In this document: positions 1-11,949 of the stretch, piece by piece
How the letters are laid out: every line of letters begins with the position of its first letter
Numbering within the stretch: the first letter of the stretch is position 1
NCBI GenBank assembly: GCA_025716815.1
Contig: JAIXMN010000013.1
Location: forward strand, 992,001 to 1,056,000
Origin: Dichotomocladium elegans
Taxonomy: Eukaryota; Mucoromycota; Mucoromycetes; Mucorales; Lichtheimiaceae
Reading direction: 5' to 3'
DNA length: 64,000 nucleotides
The notes under the pieces: generated by a model
What the model was told of the DNA's origin: nothing
Database searches by the model: none
What the model saw: only the letters and a program-made list of their open reading frames with translations
Made by a program: the position numbers and the translations under genes

Positions 1-6
1 TTCAAA

Positions 7-2187
7 ATGGTGCTGAATTGGATTGAGGACATATCCACTCGTGCCAAGTCAACAACTTATTTCACCGGCATTACATCAACGACAACATTTGCTGGCGCAG
101 GTGCTTTTGCATGTCTTGTTGCTATCCTTGGATATAGTGGATTCAAGGCGTTTCAGGGCCAGCGCCCTAGAGACGCCAAAACAGCGGCGGCGGCGCTACG
201 TGAACTCCCGATGCCATCCAGAGGGTATTTACCCTATGTTGGTTAGTTTCATAATATTATTCTTTTTTTTTTCCTTCGTTGTCGTTACAATCAACAACAA
301 CTGCCTGTAATTCTGTGACCAGGCCATCTTTTATCCCTCGGTCCTATTCCTGGACAGCAATTGACAAAATGGCGTGAATCGTGTGGTAAGACTGCGACTT
401 TGCCAAAAATAAAAAGGCATGAGTCTGATGGTATCAACAGGGCCCATCTTCCGGATCAAACTTGGCACGAAAATATGGGTCGTTATTAACGGTAAGAGAT
501 TCTTTAGGGAAAATAGGGTTCTTCAGACAATTTTTATATCATCTCTCATAGACCCAAAGATTGCACACGATGTCTTTGTTACTCATGGGGTATCGACTTC
601 TGCGAGACCAGCTAATACATACGCATTTCGGGTGTATTCGATGGGTGGAAAGTACGTATCTTTGTTATTACCTTTTACACGAAAAACAAGGATGTAGATT
701 GGATGTACTTACGGCAGACAGAGGTGTCGTTTTTCCAAGTAATGGAAAACATTGGCGCAGAACTCGCAGAGCAGGTATAGGTCTTCAGATACGACGAGAA
801 TCCTCCATCCTTTATTAATAATCATAATAATAATAAACCACACAGTTCAAGCCATCCTCTCTCCCAAAGTAGTGGATGATTGTCAAGACTTGGTCGAGGA
901 AGAAGCCAATGCGTTACTCGCCCGTTTGCACAATGCTCAACCAGAAGGTATATCTGTATACCAGACCATTGAGCTTATGACGCTTAATGTAGTCTTGAAA
1001 ACCATTTTCGCAATACGAGCGGCGAGTACAGATGATCCACTCTATAAGGAAATCCACGGCTACATCAGTGAGACCATCACCTACAGCAATCCGGTCAACG
1101 ACATGCCCTCCTATTTGCCGATATTTGGGTTCATTGAAAAGTTTGGCATCGAACAGCAAAAGAAGGCGCGGGGTTATCGACTCAATACTATTCGGTGCGC
1201 GTTATTTAAGCGGCTGATCCAGCAGGCCCGTGAATCTGATAGAAAATGCTTCATCAAACGGCTGGACGATATGAAACAAGAATTCGGACTGGATGACAAC
1301 GATATCCTAGTGACATCAAGCAAGTCTAATTCAGCTTAATGCATGGTGAGCATCGATATCTAATTCTACTTTTAAATTCCTGCAGATGACTTGATGGTGG
1401 CAGGCACAGATACCACGGCAGTCACTATCACCTGGATGCTCGTCATCTTGGTGAATCACCCTGATATCCAAGCATTGCTCCAGGCACAAGTGGACGCGTT
1501 CAAAGCAGCCCACGATGGTCGATTGCCCACGTTTTCCGAGCGCCAAGCGATACCACTCCTCATCTCTTTCCAAAAAGAATGCATGCGCTTCAGACCCAAC
1601 TCGCATTTTGGTGTTCCACACATGGCCGAACGAGATGGTAAAGAAGAAGAAAAGGAGGTGGGGAGGTTCTTTTTTTTTTTACATTCTGCTTATGTATTGT
1701 TTGGGCAGTTGACTTCCATGGGTACCTTATTCCAAAAGGTGCGATTCTAGTCGCCAATCTCCATGCCATTCACATGAATCCCGAAATATATCCCAATGCT
1801 GAGCAATTCGTGGTCGATCGGTTTCTGGAGAGCACGGAAACCATGTTTGCGGCATCCAACGGGAGATTCGAGAAAAGAGACACATTTAATTTTGGCTGGG
1901 GGAGGTCGGTCCAATGAAGTTCTGTTGAAGAGAGGAAAAAGAAACTGAGTCATGTTCGGTTTGGCATTAGGCGCGTCTGTCCTGGATCTTACCTTGCTGA
2001 ATCTGAGATGTTTGCAGCGCTCGTGCGGATTCTTGACCATTTTACGTTGGAGCCACCGCTCAATGAGAATCAGCAGCCCATCTACCCTGATCTACACAGT
2101 TATGTCCTTACCGGTGTTGTGGTCCAGCCCGCCCAGCATAATATACGCTTTGTACCCCGGCAACGTCGTTCCGTCTCTAAACAATGA
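7..2187 (+). CDS. cytochrome P450 monooxygenase (fungal, membrane-anchored)
   Basis: Heme-thiolate monooxygenase, expected at the ER membrane. I read nine exons: 7-241, 323-385, 441-491, 551-651, 722-774, 846-1319, 1386-1637, 1709-1904 and 1971-2187. A hydrophobic anchor lies near residues 28-48, followed by the proline-rich hinge PMPSRGYLPYVG. The I-helix oxygen motif AGTDTT, the K-helix ExxR (ECMR) and, across the last intron, the heme loop FNFGWGRRVCPG with its Cys ligand are all present. The intron at 1320 seems to use a GC donor (gcaagt); a GT donor there breaks the frame. The product is about 510 aa, normal for the family. It resembles Mucorales CYP509-type enzymes, but the family number is a guess and the substrate is unknown. 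The ATG lies six bases inside the window. Confidence 0.88.
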
Positions 2188-2913
2188 ACCAGAAACATCA
2201 TCTTGTTCATTCTGCCACCCTTTCCCCGTCCGATGACCCTTCTCTTCTTCTGTCCACTGCACCTATTCACAACACCATCCTGAGCGCTCTCACTTCTATT
2301 TGTAATCATTATGGTCATGTGTATTATTATCCTCTCATAATTTCTTCGCAGTAAAGTATTTCACATGCTTATTGAACCAAGAGATGGAGACGGTTGGCCA
2401 TCTTGCCCGAAAAAAACATTCAGTGATACAAACATTGGAGGATGCTGGCCATCACTTGCATATTCCCCCCCTTCTGAGTGTTACCATGCAAACAGTTTCC
2501 CCCCAGCATATCCTTAAAACAGATTCAGCAACAGTCTCAATGATAAACAAAGGTTGACAACCCATGTTGATGATGTCCATAGTGGCAACGATGTGGGAGT
2601 ATATGAAAGGGAAGGAGTGCACGGGGACTGGGGTGTCCCAAAAGAAGGCGTTAAAAAAATCAGCCTTACGCCTCGCAACTCCCCTTTTTTTTTTCCGCTG
2701 CCCATGAGAGAATCCCCGCATGTTCCTTGCTGAGTCATACACATCAAATCAACAATCGCTGACATGTAATCGTTTTCGGAAACGCAATTTCCCCAGGAGC
2801 CGCTTGTTAGGTAGTTTATTTTCTCTTTCTCTTTTCTCTCTCTCTCTCTTTCCTTCAATACTCGTACCCCCCGTCTGACCTTTTATTTTTTCTACACAAT
2901 ATATAAAAAAAAG
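2188..2913. other. intergenic region, no gene seen
   Basis: The space between the P450 stop and the RIB3 start. It holds T-rich and CT-rich tracts (2821-2855) typical of a fungal promoter upstream of RIB3. Short open frames here have no recognisable motif. Confidence 0.6.
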
Positions 2914-3747
2914 ATGCCTCAGTTATGTCAAGAATACGACTTCAACTCGGTCGAGGATGCGTTAAAGGATTTTGGTAAGGAAAAAAATTACGACGGGTGA
3001 CGATGGTCGTACATGAAAGGTGGAGAGAAAGTGGCAAGAGTGGGGTGGTACTGACTCTACCGTTTTTTTGTCTTTTATAGCCGAGAATAAATTTGTCATT
3101 GTGATGGACGATGAGGATCGTGAGAATGAAGGCGACTTGATCATTGCGGCCGAGAAGGTGACCACCGAACAAATGGCATTTTTAATTAAATACTCCAGGT
3201 AAAGAATAGAAAGTGAGCAATGATATATCATTGAGGTAAAGTGGGATCCATGATCGGCCGACACGTGTATTTTTTATGTAGCGGTTACATCTGCGTACCG
3301 ATGACAGGCGAGCGTCTGGATGAATTACAGCTGCCGTTGATGGTTCCCAAGAACACCGAATTAATGAAGACTGCGTACACCGTATCCGTCGACTGTGTCC
3401 ATGGCACGACGACGGGGATTTCTGCACACGATCGGGCCGTCACTGCCCGCTACCTGGCAAGTCCCGATAGCAAGCCGAGCGACTTTTCGCGGCCGGGCCA
3501 CATTCTCCCGCTCCGGGCAGTGCCCAAGGGTACGCTGGAGCGGTTCGGTCATACTGAGGCTGCCGTGGATCTGTGCAAGCTGGCGGGCCTGCCGTCCGTC
3601 GCCTGTATTGGTGAGTTGGTCAAGGAGGATGATATTCAGGGTGGCATGGCACGACGTGACGACTGCTTTGCATTTGCAAAGAAGCACGGCTTGAAGATGA
3701 TCACCATCAAGGACCTTATATCCTACAGAAAGAAGCATAATCTGTAA
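2914..3747 (+). CDS. RIB3: 3,4-dihydroxy-2-butanone 4-phosphate synthase
   Basis: Converts ribulose 5-phosphate to dihydroxybutanone phosphate plus formate, the branch that supplies the xylene ring precursor of riboflavin. Three exons (2914-2974, 3081-3198, 3282-3747) give about 214 aa, the usual size of a single-domain fungal RIB3. Visible signatures are the acidic metal/substrate loop [16 protein letters not shown], the motif [25 protein letters not shown] and HTEAAVDL. There is no fused GTP cyclohydrolase II domain, as is normal in fungi. The start [17 protein letters not shown] matches the family N-terminus. Confidence 0.95.
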
Positions 3748-3867
3748 AATTACCCTCGTCTACCACCCTTCCATTTTCTTCTTTAAATCATTCCTAGCTC
3801 GTTGTACTGTATATATATAAGACAAGGCCCTCTTCCCCCCCCACTTTAATAGACAAGTTCGTTCGTA

Positions 3868-6800
3868 CTAAGCAACGACATATCGTATCGTATCCGACCA
3901 GCGCACCAAGCGCTCGAGTGTGGCCTTCAGATGTTCGGCAGAGTATGGTGTGCTTTCTTTGGCCTCGGCCTTGTCCCGCTCAGACTCGAGGAGTGCCCGC
4001 TCAAATTTGGCCCGATGGTTTGAGCAGATATCGTCCGACGACTGCCGAAAGAAGGACACAAGGCCGCGTGGATAACTGCATACGTATGGCAACGACACAA
4101 AGGGTGTGCTCCACGTAATCTCGTCAACACGATCGATGAATCCCTGGACCTGTCCAAAGAACCTGGCTTTGTTTCTCCAGTCCTCCACCTTCTTGGAAAA
4201 TTCCAGTGGATCGTCGTAATCCAGATCGTACATGAGATTCTACGGTACCCTTAGCACCAGCAATTTTTGCTTCGTTATGTGGGCACGCAGGCATACCTCT
4301 AAAACAGCATAGCGTCGTGCCTTCGCCTCGAGTTTGCGTGCGTTCTTGTCCCATCCTTCGACGATCGTCCGAAAGTCGCTCAGATCTTCACATCCAATAT
4401 CGGCGATCAGCGTCTAAAAGAAATATTAAGAGGGTGGATCAAGAGAAAAAAAAATACACCATATTAGGGTATAAAAAAAACCTCAATGGGACCAAAGGCG
4501 TCCAGTTTAGCTTGCAACTCTTTCATTCCTATCCGCCATTCTTCGATTATTTGCCTGAAATTCTTTGGATCGTCAAGCTCCATGTGTTGCATCAGCTCCT
4601 ATGAACGTACATATCCGTTAATCTGAATGGTTTAATCGAGGTGGATCCCTTGGGAAGGAGTGGAATTTGTACGTACTTCGAGGGGTGTTATACGCCTGAG
4701 CTTTGACTCAAGTCGTGTGATTTGGATCCGCTGGGCGTCCATTGTATTCTTGAGGTCTATCGAATCTTTCACGCCCAGTTCCGCCAAAGCACTCTGTTTT
4801 TATTTTGAGGATTTATGTTAGCTCACCCATCGTTGTCTTTTTTTTTCGGATGGGGATGTTTGAAGCAGTTCCAGCTCCCTACGTAGAGAATATTACCTCG
4901 AGTATCTTTAATTGATAGGCTTTTGTCTCCAACGCATTCAAGTTTTCGTGCCAGTTTTGCACAGTCAGTTTAAGATGATCTATGCTCTCGAACCCCAGTT
5001 CGCTCATGGTTTCCTATATAAATCTTGTTAGAAATGTGTATTTCAACATACTGAAACGGGGGAAGAGAAAAAAGCAAAACCTCTATTGATTCCAGCCTTT
5101 TTGCCTTGACCTCCAGCTGCTTTTTCTGTGTCCGCCAGTCGTAAACCGAGTCTTGGAAGTCCTCGATATCTGAGAACCCAAGTTCAGCAATCACTTCCTG
5201 TAGCTTGATCAGTAAAGAGCCACCTTGGTCTTCTGTTAAAAAGCAATTCTAACCTTGAGGGATGCTAACTTTTGGGATTTTAACTCAAGTCTCTTTATAT
5301 CCAACTTATAGCTGTCTATGGCCTCTCGGATTTCGTCCGGACATGTGGTTCCTACTTCCGCTATCATCTTTTCCTACAACAGCTTCCTGTTTTCAGCGAG
5401 AGTGTTACTTTTGAATAACGATGCCCATACCTCTGCAGCTTCAAATTTTTTAACCTTCTTCTCCATATCCAATATCGTTTGATGGAACATGTCCTCGTCG
5501 TTGTGGCCGAAATGATTCATTAATGTCTACACGAGTTTGGAGGGGGGAAGATGGGGTGAATGAGTCCACCTCACACACCTTGTATTTCACAACAAAAATA
5601 CCTCGATGACACCCAGTTTTCCGCTGCTCATCCTCGCTCTTTGTGCCTCTTCTTGCCATCGTGCCACGGTTGCTTTGAGATCATCTAGATCCCTGAACCC
5701 CATTTCCACGATGTACTCCTGAGGTAATCGAATCCACCCTTTCAGTCATTTTTTCAGCTTATCAATATCGCCTTACCTCGACGGATGCTATCTCCTTTGC
5801 TTTCATGTCCAACGCCTGTCCATTTTCAGCCCAGTCCACGAGCGCATGCCGGACGTCTTCTGGATCTTCGAAGCCAAGGTCAGCCATTATATCCTTTTCA
5901 GTGCATCCGTATATGTTGACTTTTTGGTAAATACAAGAGACAGTGAGGGTTATTATTACTAGCTAATGTACCTTCAAAGCCCCGAGATACCGGGCTTCAG
6001 CATCGAGCCGTTTCAGGTTCTCGTCCCAGCTTTTCATCATTTGCCTGAATTCGTTCGGGTCATCAAAGCCCAAATCATGCATCATTTCCTATGCCAACGA
6101 GCGTCAAGTGATGATCATCCGGGGACTTAGAGATAGAACCTTACCCTGATATTCTCCAACTCCTTTACACTTTTACTCCAATACTCGACCGTATCTTTGA
6201 GTTCTTGGGCATCCTTAAAACCGAGATCCTGCATTTCTTGCTGGTTTTTTTTTTTTTTTGTATGTGTGTGAGGGAAATATGAGCGGATGATGCGTTTGCT
6301 TTACTCAAATGTCCTTGTTAAATCATTGTCTCTAACCTGAAATGCATTAGCGGTCGCCGGCGCCGCCGCACCTTCGAGTTCAGTTAGATAATGGATCCCT
6401 GCAACACTGGTTTGGACACCTAAAATAGCAGTAGCATGTTCCATTTGCTTGTCAATCCCTTTGAGCGCGCCCCGGTCTCACCAACCCCCAACTCCTTCCG
6501 CGAAAAAAACAATAAGAAAAAAACAGACCTTGGTCGATATGCTCAAAGAATGGCAGGTGTGTTTCTTTTGCGTCGACAACCCCGTGACTGGTCTCTTGTG
6601 TGCCGTTATCCAAAAACTTAACAGCATCATTAACAGCAGAAAAGATCTTTTACCACGTCTGCGAAGAGAGAGATCAGCTTACCTTGCGTCGACAATCAAA
6701 TGACGCATTGATAGTGGCCCTGAGGTTCTTGTCTTCTTCTTCGCCTGTTATGGAGCTGCGTGGCGCATGTCGGCTCATCGATCGGATATTTGACAGAGAT

Positions 6801-7198
6801 CGCTCTATTCGTCTCCGGGTTTCGGAAGACGCGTCAAGCAGTTGCTGTCGCCGATCGCTTGTCGTGTTATTGCTGTTGGCTGATGTTGATGTCGTCGTTG
6901 ACAGAGCAGTGCCGGCACCTTTCACTACGATTTCCGAGTGGAACGATGCGAATGAGGCTTGCTGCTGTGTTTGGTTGTTCGGGAGACTAGCGGGCCGAGG
7001 TATCGCGAGTAATGAGCGCTTACGTCGCGCGCCGTGCTTCTTCGTTGCGTAATTCTCATTCAAGCTCCTGCTGTAAAGGTCAGAGGAATAAGAGAATTCC
7101 GAGCCGCGATCAACGCTGGGATGATTGACACTGCCAGCGCCAATGAATTCGTAATCGGATACGAAAGAGGATCGCTCTTCAGATAAGTTGCTGTCCAT
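3868..7198 (-). CDS. multi-exon helical repeat protein, about eleven 38-39 aa repeats, one per exon
   Basis: Not recognised. The minus-strand gene starts at 7198 with a low-complexity Ser/Thr/Asn-rich first exon (7198 to about 6682). Several short exons follow, then about eleven exons of roughly 115-120 bp (near 6240-6145, 6088-5972, 5892-5776, 5719-5602, 5526-5431, 5373-5253, 5198-5081, 5013-4898, 4793-4676, 4600-4483, 4413-4297), and the last exon is 4239-3868. Each middle exon encodes one divergent copy of a unit of the type (M)xxLGFxDxxDFxxxxxxWxxxxxxLExKAxxLxxxE, predicted to be mostly helical. The copies diverge at many positions but share the LG(F)-D start and the final E. The last exon adds a unique C-terminus ending DTIRYVVA. 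Exon edges are approximate. A scaffold or coiled-coil role is possible but unproven. Confidence 0.75.
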
Positions 7199-8443
7199 GA
7201 TAAGTGCGGGACTAAGGACCTGTTGCAGGAGGGAGGGGGAGCGGAAGGTTTAAGACAGGTAAGGGGAATAAGTGTTTGGAGGTTAGAAAGAAAATCTCCA
7301 GCTCTCTTCGATAATGAGCCTTTTTTTCTTTCTAAGGCAGCGTCTAAACAAGCTCCTTTAAAAAGAGTTATCCCAAGCTCCTCATACCTTTCTGAGCGTG
7401 ACAAGCACAAGTACTGCATTGCCACTAAACCACTATAACCACGGAGGAATGCATAAATAACACTCTTTCTGGAAAAACCACCTTCGTATAGCCTGTAAAA
7501 GTAGTTGTTACCGCTTCAACATCGATGGATTGAAGCAAACAAAGGGATCCGTTACCTAGAGCGCATCCAAATACGTGACATTGGATGATTGGAGATATAC
7601 TCAGTCTTATGACTGACTACATGCATTCCCAGACAATGGTCCTTCGTATGTTGGTGTTTATCCACCTCGTCTTTTTTTTTTTTGGACGGCGGCCACCGAC
7701 TTCTCTATTTACTAATACTGCGTGATACTGGAATTACTTCCCTGATGCAGTGGCCGCCCGTTATAGTGATGTTCGTTATAATGATGATTCGGTATACCGA
7801 TACACTTTATGATGAACAAACTTGCCAGGTGGGGCTTATTCCAATTGGTTATAGTGATGGGATTTCCTGGAACTGGGGGTATCCCTACAACGGGCGGCCA
7901 CTGTGGTTATCCTGTATCCTCTTGTCTTTGGCAAGAACTCTCCAGCCTACCCCCCCAGAAAGCGATTTCTTAGAGCCAGTCATACTGCCTATGATGCTGC
8001 TTGCTACGTACCTGAGAGTAACCTCGCTGCTCCATGACACCTGATATTAGGGTATTTTACTTGGCACACATCTACCTATGATTTGATAGTGATTTTGAGA
8101 GATGCTTACCGAATCTGTAACTGAGGGTTAAAGAAGCATACGATAAGATGATATTACTATCTACCGGAGACGTGGCTATGTGCGAAATCTGCAGCATCAA
8201 TGACACACTTCTTCTCTTTGCTGCCGCATTGACAAGTGCGACGGCTGTTACTTTCTGCTACTCCTTGCAGGAACTAAATAAACAAACAAAAAAGAAATTT
8301 GCAGCAATGATATTTCCAGGTAGCACCAACGAGAGCTTAACAACAAAATGACAGGGAACTGGCGAATATCATAACTTTTTATTTTCAATGATTAAGAGGC
8401 AAAGAAGAACAGAGATTAGGGGCGCGATCATGGATCACAAAGA
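7199..8443. other. intergenic region holding a small MITE-like element
   Basis: Between two minus-strand genes' ends I see no convincing coding sequence. The longest open frame (7682-8044) runs through the inverted-repeat element at 7748-7903 and has no family motif. Confidence 0.5.
7748..7903. repeat. 156 bp MITE-like element with 15 bp terminal inverted repeats
   Basis: CAGTGGCCGCCCGTT at 7748-7762 is repeated inverted as AACGGGCGGCCACTG at 7889-7903. The inside is non-coding. I find no clear target duplication, so the superfamily is unassigned. Confidence 0.5.
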
Positions 8444-9327
8444 CTAGGCGTAGACCTTCTGATAGATTCGATAAAGTGTTTCCTCTTCTTCAGGATCAAG
8501 TAGACCAGGAGGCATATTGTCGAGGTTAAAAATACGGTTCTGAGTCTGAGTCTCGCTGGACTGGACAGAGGATATCTCAGTGGGCCGATCATTGGTTACT
8601 TCGATATCGCCTGCGGGCTCATTTGACTTTGGAGGAGCGGAGGGTGACCACCAGAACGCAGGATATTGACGTTCGATATTATCAATGACAAGAGCAATGA
8701 CCAACATGATCGCGATGGAGAGCAGCACAACGGGAATATAGTACCAGCCCATGGCCTTCACGTCGTCCGATGTGACAGCTAGCACGGCAGTAGCACCGCA
8801 CGGAGGGTGCACTGATTTAATGACTTGCATAAGCACGAGCGTGAATGCCACAGCTGTCGCTCCAGCGACCCATTGCACAGTAGGGTAGGCTGTAAGTGGA
8901 GTGTTGATGTCAAGGAACATTTTGGAAATGGCAACACCAACCACTGAGGAAATGAGAGAAGCGATAATTACATTCCTCGGTTGTGCAAGAGGAGAGTCAA
9001 TGGAGCCATATATTAAGACAGCTGTAGCGCCCTGGACAGGTATACATGTATACTTCAGTTGTGGGCAGGTCGGACCGTTTGACGAGAGCTAAATGAAAAG
9101 AAGTCGCTTACCAAGCTACCCACGAGAGGAGGAACATTTTGATAGGTGTGAAAATAGGATGAGTATGTGAACAATATCTGGACAATGGCGATGCCAAGGA
9201 ATGCACCAATAAAGGACCAGAGGTGAACACGCCAAGGTGGAATGGGCTTTGGTTTCGGACGGTGTCTGTCAATGAGACGAAGACATCTTAGTATTTCAGA
9301 TTTGGCGATAGAAGAAGAGAAAACCAT
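8444..9327 (-). CDS. HPP-family integral membrane protein
   Basis: Two exons (9327-9112 and 9031-8444) encode about 267 aa. Several hydrophobic helices are visible, beginning with WSFIGAFLGIAIVQILF, and the signature HPPCGATA follows a membrane segment (VAFTLVLMQVIKSVHPPCG). The C-terminal 80 residues are hydrophilic and acidic, ending YRIYQKVYA. HPP proteins are poorly characterised; some plastid and bacterial members transport nitrite, but the substrate in fungi is unknown. The start MVFSSSIAK gives a cytosolic N-terminus with a Pro/Lys-rich stretch (RHRPKPKPIPPW) before the first helix. Confidence 0.85.
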
Positions 9328-9978
9328 CGGATGAAATTGTCAAGGGATGGAAAAAGTTGTTTATGTATGCGACAGTCGGTTTCTTCGTTTCATTCCTGCT
9401 GCCGATGTTCCATGTTCGCGCGTCAAATACAGTACACATACTGGGAAAATTTCCTCAATGACAGGTGGCGCCATCGCATTATCCAAGTCATCGGAGACCA
9501 CCCACTTCACTGGTTTTTTTTTTTTGTTTCCAAACACCTCGTGGAACAGGCAGTCTTCTTCAGGCAACCGTTATGCTTTGGTCACGATCGCAGGAATTTC
9601 CCTCTCTTTCTCTCTCGCTGGTAACTAACGCTCACAAATTTTGCTGCACTGTACGTAGTTATAATAACCTCACCATTTGGTGTCCAATCGCTGCTTATGT
9701 TTGTAGTGGAGAGATTGCATAGATATACATTCTGTCATCCACCCCCCCCATTGGATGCTGAAAAAGTTCTGAACAAGGCAAGCACACTCTGGCTCAACCC
9801 TGTTCGTCTGGTTTTTATTCTCCCGTTGAGACAAATGCCGTTCGTGACTGCTCTTGCACGAGATCGCGCCCATTCAACTTCGCCCTTGCTTATACATCTA
9901 GCAGGCATTCTCTCTTTTTTTGTCCTCCGGATCGCCGCCGTTCCCTCCCACAACTAGTTACTGTATAATCCCAGGGTC
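9328..9978. other. divergent intergenic region
   Basis: Shared upstream region of the HPP gene (minus) and the SF3A3 gene (plus). It contains T and C homopolymer tracts and no coding sequence I can support. Confidence 0.6.
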
Positions 9979-11814
9979 ATGAACAATCTCCTCGAGCAGC
10001 AAAGACAGTATGCACGACTTGTTAAAGCGCTACCAGATATACCCGACTGGCTTTTTAATAATCTGTACCATCTGCCCCTTGTATAGAGCCCATGAAGAGA
10101 TCGAGCGCCTGGAGCAGGCCATCGTAGATCAGTATATGGAGGAATCAAGAACGCATCGCGAACGTTTGCGGATTGAACATATTGTTGACAAGTTTTTGGA
10201 GCGCATCGCTGAAAAGAGCAAGGCCCTCGATGTGATGTACGAAGACCATGACGGGTAAGTCGTTCTCGATCTTTATTCAACAATGGTGATGGGAGGAGGG
10301 ATAGAAGCTTCTGTGTGCATGCTTCTATATATTTACACGGCTATAGTCTTCGCCAGTCAGAAATTGAAGCCTTGTCAGTATCGTCTGAATTCAGCGAATT
10401 TTACGAACGTTTACGCGTCATTAAAGACCATCATCGAAAGTACCCCAATGAGCCTGTGGAGCCACCAGAGATGGAATTTATTCATGCCAATCAGGAGCAC
10501 GATGAGAATGGCGATGACGGTAATCGAAATATGCACTTAAACATTCAAACATATTGAGTTCTTCTTTTAGAACTTGACAAGCAGTTTTCTGGTGAAGAAG
10601 CGCTTGGGCGGTATATCGACATGAACACATTGTACGGACAGTATATCAACCTCAAGGATGTCAAAACGATGGATTACCTGCAGTATCTCAGCACATTTGA
10701 CGACTTCGAACGTACTACATACCCAAAGAGCATCCGCGGTTCTCCAGAGTATAGAAAGTACTTGGATGCCATGTGTGATTACTTCTACTCGTTCTTCCGC
10801 CGCGCAAAGCCATTATTTGATCTCGACGAGCTAAAACACAAAAGCCGCGAAGAATTAGATGAGAAGTGGACCAAGGGTGAACTCCCGGGCTGGGAGGAGA
10901 TGAAGGATTTGTCAGAGAAGTCGACAGCCGATCTTTATTGCAACGTCTGCCAAAAGCAATTTTCAACTCAAACGGTTTTTGATGCCCATCTGAAAGGCCG
11001 AAAACATATCAACAAGCAAAAGAAGCTCGATGAGGACAAGAACCACACAAATACTGGAAGTGCTAGAGAAGGAGCAATATCCGAGAACGGCAATGGCTCA
11101 CCACCAACTCCAAAATATGACATTCGGAAGGAAACTGCATGGAAGGAATTGCTAATTCGGAAATATGCAGAGGCGTTGGCAGATGTACGGGAAGAGACAA
11201 AGGCGAATGTTGAGCGCAAGCAGGCATTAACGGACCGGGAAAGAACAGTGAGTTTTTATATTGAGATGACGATGGAATTAGGGCATTGAATATGTGTGTA
11301 TAGTTAGAACAAGATCAAGATGAAATTGAGCTTGACGAGCAGGAATCAGACGACGACGACGAGGATAAGATCTACAATCCGCTCAAACTCCCTCTGGGAT
11401 GGGACGGTAAACCTATTCCATATTGGTTGTATAAGCTACATGGTCTGGGCGTAGAATACCCTTGTGAGATCTGTGGCAACTATGTATATATGGGACGCAA
11501 GGCTTTCGACAAGCATTTCCAAGAATGGCGACATGCCCACGGCATGCGATGCTTGGGTATTCCAAACACTCGACATTTCCATGAAATCACAAAGATCGAG
11601 GATGCGTATACTTGTAAGTTCTGATTTTGTTCTTTCTATGAGCTAATGGATGGAAGATCTCATATTATTTACGATAACAGTGTTCGAAAAGTTAAAAAAG
11701 GAGGGTCAGACGGAAGAGTTCGTCGCAGACACCATGGAGGAATATGAAGACGACGAGGGCAATGTGTACAACAAGAAGACCTACGAAGATCTGAGACGTC
11801 AGGGCATCATCTAA
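9979..11814 (+). CDS. PRP9: splicing factor 3a subunit 3 (Prp9/SF3a60)
   Basis: U2 snRNP component of the SF3a complex, needed for pre-spliceosome assembly in the nucleus. Six exons: 9979-10007, 10087-10254, 10347-10519, 10571-11247, about 11307-11612, and one ending at 11814. The N-terminus [19 protein letters not shown] matches the family start, and the mid region [19 protein letters not shown] is typical. A first C2H2 zinc finger of the matrin type ([24 protein letters not shown]) precedes the strongly conserved C-terminus: [19 protein letters not shown], a CEICGN...[18 protein letters not shown] zinc finger, and the end [13 protein letters not shown]. Length about 490-500 aa, as expected. 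The first exon is only 29 bases. Confidence 0.95.
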
Positions 11815-11949
11815 TAACTTTTAGTGAAATAAAGGACATACAGTATAATCGGGTTGCAATATGTTCCGAGCTACGTAGAATAACAATTCTACGTACGACA
11901 AATGTTTATGGAAAAGCTATACATTGTTTTTTATTTCTATTTACAACAA

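Noticed and set aside
6674..7198. First exon of the repeat gene read as a separate small gene
   Set aside because: It is in the right position and strand to be the N-terminus of the multi-exon gene and ends at a plausible donor.
7682..8044. 120 aa open frame
   Set aside because: It runs through an inverted-repeat element and has no recognisable domain.
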